A DNA stretch of 64,000 bases from Saccharopolyspora rhizosphaerae (lineage in GTDB: Bacteria > Actinomycetota > Actinomycetes > Mycobacteriales > Pseudonocardiaceae): positions 62,001 to 126,000 of the forward strand of contig NZ_RSAA01000020.1 in assembly GCF_003931915.1 (NCBI RefSeq). The letters are read 5' to 3'. The notes beneath the pieces were generated by a model. The model did not search any database and had not been told where the DNA came from. It saw nothing but the letters and a program-made list of their open reading frames with translations. A program made the position numbers and the translations under genes. This document shows positions 16,503 to 24,724 of the stretch, piece after piece (the first letter of the stretch is position 1; every line of letters starts with the position of its first letter).

Positions 16503-17369
16503 CTACGCCAAGCCGAAGAGCTTCGCGGCGTTGTCCTTGAGGATCTTGGGCCGCACGTGCGGCTTGAGGTCCAGCTTCTCGAAGTCCGCCAGCCACCGGT
16601 CCGGTGTGATCACCGGGAAGTCGGAGCCGAACAGGACCTTGTCCTGCAGCAGGGAGTTCGCGTAGTGCACCAGCTGCGGCGGGAAGTACTTCGGCGACCA
16701 CCCGGAGAGGTCGATGTGCACGTGGGGCTTGTGGGTGGCCACCGCCAGCGCCTCGTCCTGCCACGGGAACGACGGGTGCGCCAGGATGATGCGCAGTTCG
16801 GGGAAGTCCACCGCCACGTCGTCGACGAACATCGGGTTGGAGTGCTTCAGGCGGATGCCGCCACCACCCGGCACACCGGCACCGATGCCCGTCTGGCCGG
16901 TGTGGAACAGCGCCGGCACGCCCAGTTCCTCGATCGCCTCGTACAGCGGGTACGCCATCCGGTCGTTCGGCGAGAACCCCTGGATGCTGGGGTGGAACTT
17001 GAACCCGCGCACCCCGTGCTCGGTCACCAGCCGTCGCGCTTCGCGCACACCGGCCTTGCCCTTCCACGGGTCCACGCTGGCGAACGGGATGAGCACGTCG
17101 GAGTGCTCGGCGCAGCTCTGGGCCACCTCCTCGTTGGCGATGCGGGGGTGCCCGGTGGCGAACTCCGCGTCCACTGTGAACACCACGGCCGCCATCGTGC
17201 GCTGCCGGTAGTGGTCGGCCATCTCGGCGATGGTGGGTTGGCGGTGGCCCTCGGCCTTGAAGTACTCCTCCGACGCCCCGAACAGCTCCGGGCTCAGCGA
17301 GCCGTGCCCGTCCTGGGAGATCTCGGCGTGGGTGTGCACATCGATGGCGACGAGTTCGTCGACGTTCAT
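16503..17369 (-). CDS. Amidohydrolase-family (TIM-barrel) hydrolase/decarboxylase
   Basis: 288-residue amidohydrolase-2 family protein (the group containing ACMSD and gamma-resorcylate decarboxylase). The metal site starts with HTH in AIDVHTHAE, a mid-barrel His is in FHTGQTG, another in ILAHPSFPW, and the closing aspartate is in VLFGSDFPVI. This fold in catabolic clusters usually decarboxylates or hydrolyses aromatic or ring-opened acids. Divergent from the PaaX-type regulator across 112 nt that contain a perfect 12-bp palindrome, so it is likely the regulator's target. Confidence 0.82.
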   Translation of the reverse strand: MNVDELVAIDVHTHAEISQDGHGSLSPELFGASEEYFKAEGHRQPTIAEMADHYRQRTMAAVVFTVDAEFATGHPRIANEEVAQSCAEHSDVLIPFASVDPWKGKAGVREARRLVTEHGVRGFKFHPSIQGFSPNDRMAYPLYEAIEELGVPALFHTGQTGIGAGVPGGGGIRLKHSNPMFVDDVAVDFPELRIILAHPSFPWQDEALAVATHKPHVHIDLSGWSPKYFPPQLVHYANSLLQDKVLFGSDFPVITPDRWLADFEKLDLKPHVRPKILKDNAAKLFGLA

Positions 17370-17432
17370 CCTCGGAGCCTCCGGCGTCCTTCCGCGAGCG
17401 TGCCGACCGGGAAGAAAAGTACGGCTCCGAAC

Positions 17433-17444
17433 TGACGGCCGTCA
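17433..17444. promoter_or_regulatory. Palindromic operator candidate (PaaX-type)
   Basis: TGACGGCCGTCA is a perfect 12-bp palindrome located between the divergent amidohydrolase and PaaX-like genes, 4 nt upstream of the proposed -35 box. A copy of the first 11 bases occurs at 18313-18323, just after the regulator gene and before the methyltransferase. Confidence 0.45.
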
Positions 17445-17447
17445 ACG

Positions 17448-17475
17448 TTGTGCCCAACTTCAGAACGACTACGCT
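17448..17475 (+). promoter_or_regulatory. Promoter of the PaaX-like gene, probably leaderless
   Basis: TTGTGC (17448-17453) and TACGCT (17470-17475) are separated by 16 nt. The GTG start at 17482 lies 7 nt after the -10, where transcription would begin, and no ribosome site precedes it. Confidence 0.45.
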
Positions 17476-17481
17476 GGTCAC

Positions 17482-18315
17482 GTGACCTCCGCCGACGACC
17501 CCCTCACCTACTCGGCTCGGCCGCAGTCCCTGATGCTGAGCTTCCTGGGACTGCACGTGCTCGGCCACGGCTCGGCCGTCTACTCCGGCAGCGTCATCGA
17601 CGTCTTCGGCCGGATCGACGTCTCGGAGGAGGCGGTGCGCACGACGCTGCGCCGGATGTGCCACCGCGGTCTGCTCACCCGCCACCGGCGGGGACGACGC
17701 GTCTACTTCGGACTCACCGAGCACGCCGGCCACGTCCTCCAGGACGGCGAGCAGCGGATCTGGGACACCGGTGCGGTCAACCGGGACTGGGACGGGACGT
17801 GGACGCTGGTGGCGTTCTCGCTGCCCGACACCCGGCGCAACGAGCGGCACGACCTGCGGTCCAAGCTCGTCTGGGCCGGTTTCGGGCTGCTGCAGAACGG
17901 CCTGTGGGCCGCCCCGGGCGAGAAGGACGTCACCGGCATCGTCGGGGAGCTGGGGCTCGCCGACCACGTCACGGTGTTCGCCGCGCGGCAAGCGGGCCCG
18001 ACGGAGTCCGCGGACCTGGTCCGCAGGGCGTTCGACATCGACGCCATCGCCGAGCGCTACCGGGCGTTCCTCGCGCGGTGGGACACCCCGGACCCGCTGC
18101 CCTCGGCCCCCGACGACCTGGCCCGCCAGCTCGTCCTGCACACCGACTGGCTGCAGCTGGTCCGCCAGGACCCGCACTTGCCGGCCGAGCACCTCGACGC
18201 CGACTGGCCGGCCATCCGCGCGGAGAAGGTCTTCCGCGAGCTCGCCCACCACTACCGGGCCACGACGGCCGATCTCGCCGCAACGGTCATCGAGCAGATC
18301 CGGCCCGGAACGTGA
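17482..18315 (+). CDS. PaaX-family transcriptional regulator
   Basis: 277 residues. The N-terminal winged helix (roughly 10-90) includes SVIDVFGRIDVSEEAVRTTL and RMCHRGLLTRHRRGRRVYFGLTE. The central domain has WDGTWTLVAFSLPD and LRSKLVWAGFGLLQNGLWAAP, which are typical of PaaX. The C-terminal region ends with a helical domain. PaaX proteins repress aromatic-CoA catabolism and respond to a CoA thioester such as phenylacetyl-CoA. The adjacent acyl-CoA ligase would make such a thioester. The GTG at 17482 is chosen because it fits both the domain start and a leaderless promoter. Confidence 0.85.
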   Translation: MTSADDPLTYSARPQSLMLSFLGLHVLGHGSAVYSGSVIDVFGRIDVSEEAVRTTLRRMCHRGLLTRHRRGRRVYFGLTEHAGHVLQDGEQRIWDTGAVNRDWDGTWTLVAFSLPDTRRNERHDLRSKLVWAGFGLLQNGLWAAPGEKDVTGIVGELGLADHVTVFAARQAGPTESADLVRRAFDIDAIAERYRAFLARWDTPDPLPSAPDDLARQLVLHTDWLQLVRQDPHLPAEHLDADWPAIRAEKVFRELAHHYRATTADLAATVIEQIRPGT

Positions 18316-18366
18316 CGGCCGTCTCCGCGGGCCTGCCCGGGCCCCTGCGGTGCGCACAATGGAGGC

Positions 18367-18984
18367 ATGGTCGAGCAGAGCATCTGGATGCAGAAGGTGG
18401 CGGCTGATCCGGGGCATTCCGCCTGGTACGTCGAGCGGATGCGGGGTCTGGCGCGCGCCGGTGACGACCTCGCGGGTGAGGCCCGGCTGATCGACGCGAT
18501 GGCCGAGCGCGGCTCGCACGTCCTCGACGCCGGGTGCGGACCGGGCCGGGTCGCCGGCTGGCTGGCCGCGGCAGGGCACGAGGTGGTCGGCGTGGACGTC
18601 GACCCGGCGTTGATCCAGGCCGCCCAGGAGGACTACCCGGGGCCGCGCTGGATCGTCAGCGACCTCGCCGAGATCGACCTGCCCGCGCACGGCGTGACCA
18701 AGCCCTTCGACGTGATCGTGTGCGCCGGCAACGTCATGACGTTCCTCGCCCCCAGCACGCGCAGGACCGTGCTCCAGCGCTTCCGCGAGCACCTGGCACC
18801 GGAGGGCCGAGTGGCGGTGGGCTTCGGCACCGGCCGCGGCTACGAGCGCGACGAGTTCTTCGCCGACGCGGAGGCCGCCGGTCTCCAGACGGACCTGGCG
18901 CTGGCCACGTGGGACCTGCGCCCGCTCCGCGACGACTCCCAGTTCCTGGTCGCCCTGCTCAGCCGCGCTCCCGGCTCTCGGTGA
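18367..18984 (+). CDS. Class I SAM-dependent methyltransferase
   Basis: 205 residues with a Rossmann methyltransferase core: motif I VLDAGCGPGRVAGWLA (about 52-67), the acidic end of strand 2 VVGVDVDP, WIVSDLAEIDLP (motif II region) and FDVIVCAGNVMTF (motif IV). Target unknown. The ATG has a GGAGG only 1 nt away and a CACAAT 6 nt upstream of that, so a leaderless transcript is possible. The final 26 nt overlap the 3' end of the convergent CoA-transferase pseudogene. Confidence 0.82.
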   Translation: MVEQSIWMQKVAADPGHSAWYVERMRGLARAGDDLAGEARLIDAMAERGSHVLDAGCGPGRVAGWLAAAGHEVVGVDVDPALIQAAQEDYPGPRWIVSDLAEIDLPAHGVTKPFDVIVCAGNVMTFLAPSTRRTVLQRFREHLAPEGRVAVGFGTGRGYERDEFFADAEAAGLQTDLALATWDLRPLRDDSQFLVALLSRAPGSR

Positions 18985-20163
18985 CCACGCCCCCCTCGAT
19001 CAGGCGCTGGACGGCGTCGTCCGGGACGCCCGCTTCCGACAGCACTTCCCGCGAGTGCTGGCCGAGCAGCGGAGCCGGACGCGGCGGTGGCGCGGGACCG
19101 CCGAAGTCGATCGGGCGGCGAGCGAGCCGGACCGGTCCCGCCCCGGGCTGTTCGACGGTCCGGAAGAACCCGGTCGCGGTCAACTGCGGGTCGGTGAAGA
19201 GGTCTTCGACCGAGTTGACCGGGCCGTGCGGGATGTCGGCGCGTGCGAACGCCTCGCTCCACTCCGCGGAGGTGCGGGTGACCATCTCCTCCGCCAGCAG
19301 CGCGTAGAGCTCGTCGATGTGGGCCGTGCGGGCCTGGAGGTCGCGGAACCGAGGGTCCTCGGCGAGTTCGGGCCGGCCGATCAGGTCGAAGAACACCGTC
19401 CAGTGCTTGTCGGCCTACATCATGACCGCCAGGTGCCCGTCCTGGGTGGCGTACGGACGTCGGTGGGGTGAATCGGTGCGGGCGTAGCCGGTCGGCCCGG
19501 ACGGCGGGTCGGTGATCCAGCCGCCCTGGCGGTCGAGCAGCATGAACGAGGCCATGCCCTCGAACATCGGGACCTCCACCGACCGACCGGCACCGTCGAC
19601 CTCCCGGGCGCGCAAGGCCGCGCAGGTCGCCGCGGCGCCGTAGAGGCCCATGATCTTGTCGGAGGCCGCCGAACGCCAGTACTCGGGCTCACCACCGGCG
19701 GCGGCCTGGGCGTCGGCGATGCCGGAAGCCGCCTGGATGACGCGTCGTAGGCGGGCCGGTCGGCGTGCGGCCCGCCCTTGCCGTAACCCCGGAAGGCGCA
19801 GAGCACCAGCTCCGGGTTGACCTCCCGCAGCGCGTCCCAGGTCAACCCCAGCCGCTCCGCCGCGGGGGGCCGGATGTTGTGCAGCAGGACGTCCGCGCTG
19901 CGCACGAGCGCGTGCAGCACCTCGCGGGCGTCGTCGCTCTTGAGGTCGAGCGCCAGCGAGCGCTTGCCCCGGTTGGCGTTGACGAAGATCGGGCCGACGC
20001 CCGACCCGGAGGCGTCGCCGATGCCGCGGACCTGGTCGCCCGCCAGGGACTCGACCTTGACCACGTCGGCGCCCCACTCGGCGAGCACCTGCGCCGCGTA
20101 GGGCCCCATGAACACGGTGGACAGGTCCAGCACCCGCACACCGGACAGCAAGTCCCCGTTCAT
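18959..20163 (-). pseudogene. Family III CoA-transferase (CaiB/BaiF), disrupted
   Basis: Reads as a complete ~400-residue CaiB/BaiF CoA-transferase once two lesions are bridged. From the ATG at 20163 (LSGVRVLDLSTVFMGPYAAQ, then GADVVKVESLAGDQVRG) the frame holds to about 19743. There DRPAYD runs into a frameshift; one missing base would restore DDVIQAASG in the other frame. A second lesion is an in-frame TAG at 19415-19417, where LAVMM-stop-ADKHW is expected to read MMYADKHW. The remainder (FFDLIGRPEL to the end) is in the same frame as the middle part. The ATG overlaps the stop of the upstream acyl-CoA dehydrogenase (ATGA), so it was the last gene of that operon. It is either a recent pseudogene or carries two sequencing errors. 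Confidence 0.8.
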
Positions 20164-21248
20164 CGACGCCCGCCGGGGATCGCGGGGGTCTGCGCAGGTG
20201 CGCCGAGCACCACGTCCCACAGCGGGCCGGTCTGCGCGGTTCCGCCGAGGAAGCGGTCCCAGTCGCGGGTGGTGCCGAACTCGCCGCGCCAGTCGAGCGC
20301 GGGCAGCGTGAACAGCTGCAGCGGGTGCTCCTGGGTGGTGCCGATGGCGCCGTGGACCTGGTGGGCGTTGCGCACCACGACGGAGGCGGCGTGCCCGGCG
20401 CAGGAGCGCGCCGCGGCGACCTTGGCCGCCGAGGCCGGGCCGGCGAGGTCGGTCTCCACCGCGTCGAGCACGGCCGCGTCCACCGCCGCCCGTGCGAGGG
20501 CCGCCTCGGCGGCGGCGTCGGCGACGAGGTGTTGCACCGCTTGGAACTTCGCCAGCGGACGTCCGAACTGGACGCGCACGCGGGTGTGCTCGACGCACAG
20601 GTCCACCGCCTTGTCCAGCGCCCCCACGACCTGCACGGCACGGGCCAGCGCACCCCGCAGCACCAGCCGGTCCAGCAGGGCCGGGTCCAGCTCCACGGCC
20701 CCTCGAGGTTCCGCAGCGCACCGCAGGTCTCCCCGCGGTAGCCCGGACTGCGTGACCCCGTCACCGAGGTGCTCGACTCCCTCCGCCGCGGAGCTGAGGT
20801 CCGTGGGGGTGACAGGTTCTTCGGCCAGGGCGCAGGTGCCGTCGGGGCGGCGGAAGACCAGGAGCGCGGGGACGTGACCGAGCCACGGCACCGTCCGGGC
20901 CGTGCCGTCGGGTTCGACGACCGCGACCGTGCGCGGCGCCGTCGGATCGTCCGAGGGACGTCCCGCGCCGCGCAGCAGCCAGTGGGCGAGCAGGTCGCTC
21001 TCGGCGAAAGGCAGGTGGCGCGCCGCCGCGGCGCTCTCGCTCAGCAGCGCGGCGGCTTCCGGCCAACCGGCACCCGATCCGCCGTGCTCCTCAGGTGCGG
21101 TGAGCGCGGTGAACCCGAGATCGCCCAGCTGCGCCCACCGGTCGGCGTCGAAGTCGACACCGTTGGTGGCCTGGTCGAGGCGGTCGGTGAGGTCGCCCGC
21201 GAGGACGTCGCGCAGCACCCCGCGCAGGTCGTGGTCCACCGTGCTCAT
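20160..21248 (-). CDS. Acyl-CoA dehydrogenase (second, divergent subunit type)
   Basis: 362-residue acyl-CoA dehydrogenase-like protein. The C-terminal half has the family stretch TRVRVQFGRPLAKFQAVQHL and NAHQVHGAIGTTQEHPLQLF. The middle FAD/substrate domain is weakly conserved. Such proteins often pair with a second dehydrogenase as alpha/beta heteromers in steroid or terpenoid side-chain degradation, and the adjacent gene (1-nt overlap) is another acyl-CoA dehydrogenase. Heteromer formation is inferred. The catalytic glutamate cannot be assigned with certainty, so this may be the non-catalytic FAD-binding partner. Confidence 0.8.
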   Translation of the reverse strand: MSTVDHDLRGVLRDVLAGDLTDRLDQATNGVDFDADRWAQLGDLGFTALTAPEEHGGSGAGWPEAAALLSESAAAARHLPFAESDLLAHWLLRGAGRPSDDPTAPRTVAVVEPDGTARTVPWLGHVPALLVFRRPDGTCALAEEPVTPTDLSSAAEGVEHLGDGVTQSGLPRGDLRCAAEPRGAVELDPALLDRLVLRGALARAVQVVGALDKAVDLCVEHTRVRVQFGRPLAKFQAVQHLVADAAAEAALARAAVDAAVLDAVETDLAGPASAAKVAAARSCAGHAASVVVRNAHQVHGAIGTTQEHPLQLFTLPALDWRGEFGTTRDWDRFLGGTAQTGPLWDVVLGAPAQTPAIPGGRR

Positions 21249-22366
21249 CAGCGCATCCCCAATCCCCGTGCGATGACCCCGCGCAGCACCTCGCTCGTCC
21301 CGCCGCGCAAGGTGAACCCCGGCCGCTGCTGCACCGACCGCCGGGTCAGCGCCGCGACGTGGGCGGTGGCGCCGGTGGGCGTGGCGAGGTCGGCCAGGTC
21401 CGCGATGTCGCCTTCCAGCGTCGTGCCCAGCACCTTCACCAGCGCGGCCGGGACGTCCGGCCGTTCACCGCGCTGCAGGGCCGCGGCGATGGACAGCGAC
21501 ATCTGGTGCAGCCCCGCCAACCTGGCGGTGATCCGCCCGGCCTCGGCCGGGTCCAGGCCACCGACCAGGGATGTCGCCAACTGGTAGGTGGAGAGGAACC
21601 GCTCGGGGCCGGACCGTTCGAACGACAGCTCTGAGGTGACCTGATGCCAGCCCGCTCCGATCTCCCCCACCACGTGGTCGTCGGGCACGTGCACCCCGTC
21701 GAGGTGGACCTCGTTGAAGTGGTGCGTGCCGTTGGCCGAGACGACCGGGCGGATCACCACCCCGGGCGAGTCCAGCCGCACCAGCAGCTGGCTGAGCCCG
21801 GCGTGCCGGTCGCCGTCCTGCGGCGAGGTGCGCACCAGCGCGATGAAGGCGTCCGCGACGTGCGCGCCGGAGGCCCACAGCTTCGTGCCGTGCACCCGCC
21901 ACCCGTCGGTCACCCGCTCGGCCCGCGTCCGCACGGACGCCAGGTCGGAGCCCGAGTCCGGCTCGCTCATGCCGATCCCGAAGAACACCTCACCGGAGAC
22001 GATGCGCGGCAGGTACCGGCGTTTGAGCTCCTCGCTGCCGAAGCGCAGCAGGTTCGGCGCCACCTGGCGGTCGGAGATCCAGTGCGCGGCGACCGGCGCT
22101 CCCGCCGCCAGCAGCTCCTCGGTGACCACGAAACGCTCCAGGAACGTCCGGCCGTGCCCGCCGTGCTCGGTGGGCACGGTCATCCCCAGCCAGCCGTGTT
22201 CGGCCAGCGCTCGGGTGAAGGCCACGTCCCACCCGCTCAGCCAGCTGTCCACGGTCGGCACGAACGCTCCCGCTTCCACCTGCTCGGTGAGGAAGGACCG
22301 CACCTCCCGGCGCAACGAGATCAGCGCCTCGTCCTCGCGGACGGGCGGCGGCATCAGAGACGGCAT
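21248..22366 (-). CDS. Acyl-CoA dehydrogenase
   Basis: 372 residues with the standard three-domain layout. GMTVPTEHGGHGRT is in the N-terminal domain. FGIGMSEPDSGSDLASVRTRA and GTKLWASGAHVADAF form the flavin-binding beta domain. The closing FTLRGGTSEVLRGVIARGLG carries the C-terminal FAD contact. It oxidises an acyl-CoA to the 2-enoyl-CoA and passes electrons to ETF. First gene of the acad-acad-CoA-transferase operon and divergent from an enoyl-CoA hydratase, so the two promoters share 149 nt. Confidence 0.9.
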   Translation of the reverse strand: MPSLMPPPVREDEALISLRREVRSFLTEQVEAGAFVPTVDSWLSGWDVAFTRALAEHGWLGMTVPTEHGGHGRTFLERFVVTEELLAAGAPVAAHWISDRQVAPNLLRFGSEELKRRYLPRIVSGEVFFGIGMSEPDSGSDLASVRTRAERVTDGWRVHGTKLWASGAHVADAFIALVRTSPQDGDRHAGLSQLLVRLDSPGVVIRPVVSANGTHHFNEVHLDGVHVPDDHVVGEIGAGWHQVTSELSFERSGPERFLSTYQLATSLVGGLDPAEAGRITARLAGLHQMSLSIAAALQRGERPDVPAALVKVLGTTLEGDIADLADLATPTGATAHVAALTRRSVQQRPGFTLRGGTSEVLRGVIARGLGMR

Positions 22367-22515
22367 CGACCACTCCTGCGCAGCGTGCGAACGGGTGCGT
22401 TCCCCACGTAACCGGTACGCACGCCCCCGGTCAACGGACCTTCCTGGTGACCCGGGCTCGTCCGCGCACGTATGGTGTCGCCGATCAGGCCCGGTTGCTG
22501 GGAGGAACGCTGCTC

Positions 22516-23316
22516 ATGTCCGATGTGCTGGTGGTCGAGCGCACCGATCACGTGGAGACCTGGACGATCAACCTGCCCGACCAGCGCAACCCGATCTCGG
22601 GTGCGGACGTGGTCGAGGCGTTCGAGGTCAACGTGCGACGGGTGCAGCAGGACCTGGACGTGCGGTGCGTGGTGCTGACCGGGGCCGGCAAGGCGTTCTC
22701 GGCGGGCGGCAACGTCAACGACATGCGGGAGAAGGCCGGCATGTTCAGCGGCAGCCCGTGGCAGATGCGCAACGGCTACCGGGACGGGATCCAGCGCATC
22801 CCGCTCGCCCTGACCGAGTGCGAGGTCCCGGTGGTGGCGGCGGTCAACGGTCCGGCGGTCGGCGCGGGCTGCGACCTGGCCCTGATGTGCGACCTGCGGG
22901 TGGCCTCCACCCACGCCTGGTTCGCCGAGTCCTTCGTGCAGCTCGGCATCATCCCCGGTGACGGGGGTGCGTGGTTGCTCACCCAGGCCGTCGGTCCGCA
23001 GCGCGCGGCGGAGATGGCCCTGACCGGGGACCGCGTCGACGCCCAGAAGGCCCTCGAGTGGGGCCTGGTCGCCCACGTCGTCGAGCCCGAGGAGCTCCTC
23101 GACGAGGCCAGGGCGCTGGCGGAGCGGGTCGCCAAGAACCCGCCGCACGCCACCCGCATGGCCAAGCGCCTGCTCAAGGAGTCCCGCACCCACGACCTGC
23201 GCCACGTCCTGGAGCTCTCGGCCACCATGCAGGCCCTCTCCCACCACACCGAGGACCACGCCGAAGCCATGGACGCCGTGCTGGACAAGCGCTCCGCCGA
23301 CTTCCGAGGCCGCTGA
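22516..23316 (+). CDS. Enoyl-CoA hydratase/isomerase family protein
   Basis: 266-residue crotonase. Oxyanion-hole segments are GKAFSAGGNVNDM and NGPAVGAGCDLALMCD, followed by LGIIPGDGGAWLL. In classical hydratases two glutamates act in GGCELA and in PEILLG. Here the first is Asp (GCDLA) and the second position is not Glu (ESFVQLG), so the chemistry may be isomerisation or another crotonase reaction. GGAGG lies 10 nt before the ATG at 22516. Immediately downstream is the first copy of a dispersed non-coding repeat. Confidence 0.87.
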   Translation: MSDVLVVERTDHVETWTINLPDQRNPISGADVVEAFEVNVRRVQQDLDVRCVVLTGAGKAFSAGGNVNDMREKAGMFSGSPWQMRNGYRDGIQRIPLALTECEVPVVAAVNGPAVGAGCDLALMCDLRVASTHAWFAESFVQLGIIPGDGGAWLLTQAVGPQRAAEMALTGDRVDAQKALEWGLVAHVVEPEELLDEARALAERVAKNPPHATRMAKRLLKESRTHDLRHVLELSATMQALSHHTEDHAEAMDAVLDKRSADFRGR

Positions 23317-23340
23317 CGAGCGCTGGGTCGAGAGGTCGCT

Positions 23341-23482
23341 GTGCTCGGCGGTGCGGGTGGCAGAAACCCCCGGAAAGGGGAGAGCACCGCGGCTCCGAGG
23401 CTCCGTGCGCCACGGAGCCACGAAGCCGCCCAGAACCTGCGGCGGTGCCGGCTGAGCCCCACACCTGGAGCAGCGGCTCCGC
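23341..23482 (+). repeat. Dispersed intergenic repeat, copy A
   Basis: About 140 nt that match 27131-27310 in several blocks: GCGGTGCGGGTGGCAG, AACCCCCGGA then GGGGAGAGCAC, GCGGCTCCG, CCACGAAGCCGC, a 21-nt block from AGAACCTGCGG through GCCGGCTGA, and CCCACACCTG. It contains the hairpin 23399-23419. It sits directly after the stop codon of the crotonase gene, so it may also act as a terminator. No coding sense seen in any frame. Confidence 0.75.
23399..23419. terminator. Hairpin inside repeat copy A
   Basis: GGCTCCGTG and CACGGAGCC form a perfect 9-bp stem with a 3-nt loop, 83 nt past the crotonase stop. No T-run follows, as is usual for terminators in such GC-rich genomes. Confidence 0.45.
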
Positions 23483-23508
23483 CGTACACCCACAGCTCCC
23501 GGTCGTGA

Positions 23509-24702
23509 TCAGGGCCCGGCCTGGTCGTCCGGCACGAGCACGCAGCGGCTGCCGGTGAAGATGGTGACCATGCAGCGGTTGTTGTGGTTGCACAGCGACC
23601 GCGTCGTGGGGTCCTGCGCGATGCGGTTGACCAGGTCGGGTTCGCGGAGCAGCGCTCGGCCCATCGCGACGAACTGGAACCCCTCGTGCATGGCCGTGTC
23701 CATGACCTGCCGGTTGGTGACGCCGCCCAGCAGCACCATCGGGAGCCCGACCGCCGCGCGGACCTGGCGGGCGTCGTCGAGCAGGTAACCGTCCTGGTAC
23801 GGGTACTCGCGGAGGAACTTGCTGCCGACGAGCTTCACGCCGGTGCGGATCGGTTCGCGCATCACCTCGGCGAACTCGCGGACCGGCGCCTCGCCCTTGA
23901 ACAGGTACATCGGGTTGAGCAGCGAGCTGCCCGCGGTCATCTCCAGCGCGTCGACCGTGCCGTCGGCCTCCAGCCACTGCGCGACGGTGATCGCCTCGTC
24001 GAGCCAGAACCCCCCGGGCACGCCGTCGTCCATGTTGAGCTTGGCCAGGATCGCGATCCGGTCCCCCACGGCGTCGCGGACGGCGCGCATGATGCGCAGC
24101 GCGAAACGAGCGCGGTTGGCCAGGGAACCACCGTAGTCGTCGGTGCGCTTGTTGATCTTCGGGCTGAGGAACGAGCTGGCCAGGTAGTTGTGTCCCAAGT
24201 GGACTTCCACGGCGTCGAACCCGGTGTCCACCGCCATCTTCGCGGCGTCGCCGTGCGCCTGCACGACCCGGTCGATGTCGGCCTGCGTCGCCGCCTTGAC
24301 CGGGCGCAGCGACTGCAGGCTCAGCGACCTGCTGGGACCGAGGGCGGGCAGCTTGGTCTTCGTCGAGTCGGCGACCGGGCCGGAGTGACCCACCTGCGCG
24401 GAGATCGCGGCACCTTCCGCGTGCACGGCCTCGGTCAACCGCCGCAGGCCCGGGACCGCTTCCTCGCGCCACACGAGTTGGTGCCCGTCGGTGCGCCCCT
24501 CGGGCGAGACCGCGCAGTAGGCGACCGTGGTCATCCCGACGCCGCCGGCGGCGTGCCGGACGTGGAAGTCGATCAGCTCGTCGGTGACCAGGCCGCGACG
24601 CGCCCGCTTCTCGTAGGTGGCCGCCTTGAGGACGCGGTTGCGCAACCGCACCGGTCCCAGCTTCGCCGGCCCGAGGACGTCGGGAACAACCTTCTCGCGC
24701 AT
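23509..24702 (-). CDS. NADH:flavin oxidoreductase (old yellow enzyme family)
   Basis: 397-residue FMN TIM barrel. Typical start AKLGPVRLRNRVLKAATYEKRA, and the OYE hallmark HLGHNYLASSFLSPKINKR followed by DDYGGSLANRARF. It resembles the N-terminal domain of 2,4-dienoyl-CoA reductase but lacks the iron-sulfur and FAD domains. The tail keeps CNHNNRC, a reminder of that cluster region. It likely reduces an activated C=C bond of an enone or dienoyl-CoA. GAGGAG lies 6 nt before the ATG at 24702. Probably co-transcribed with the SDR gene 22 nt upstream. Confidence 0.88.
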   Translation of the reverse strand: MREKVVPDVLGPAKLGPVRLRNRVLKAATYEKRARRGLVTDELIDFHVRHAAGGVGMTTVAYCAVSPEGRTDGHQLVWREEAVPGLRRLTEAVHAEGAAISAQVGHSGPVADSTKTKLPALGPSRSLSLQSLRPVKAATQADIDRVVQAHGDAAKMAVDTGFDAVEVHLGHNYLASSFLSPKINKRTDDYGGSLANRARFALRIMRAVRDAVGDRIAILAKLNMDDGVPGGFWLDEAITVAQWLEADGTVDALEMTAGSSLLNPMYLFKGEAPVREFAEVMREPIRTGVKLVGSKFLREYPYQDGYLLDDARQVRAAVGLPMVLLGGVTNRQVMDTAMHEGFQFVAMGRALLREPDLVNRIAQDPTTRSLCNHNNRCMVTIFTGSRCVLVPDDQAGP

Positions 24703-24724
24703 CGCTTTCTCCTCACGTCGTCCT

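Noticed and set aside
16450-18792. Minus-strand frame of about 780 codons spanning several genes
   Set aside because: Composite of out-of-frame amidohydrolase and antisense PaaX/methyltransferase sequence.
23174-24472. Minus-strand frame through repeat A giving a proline- and arginine-rich protein
   Set aside because: It runs out of frame through the old-yellow-enzyme gene and the non-coding repeat; no ribosome site and no domain.
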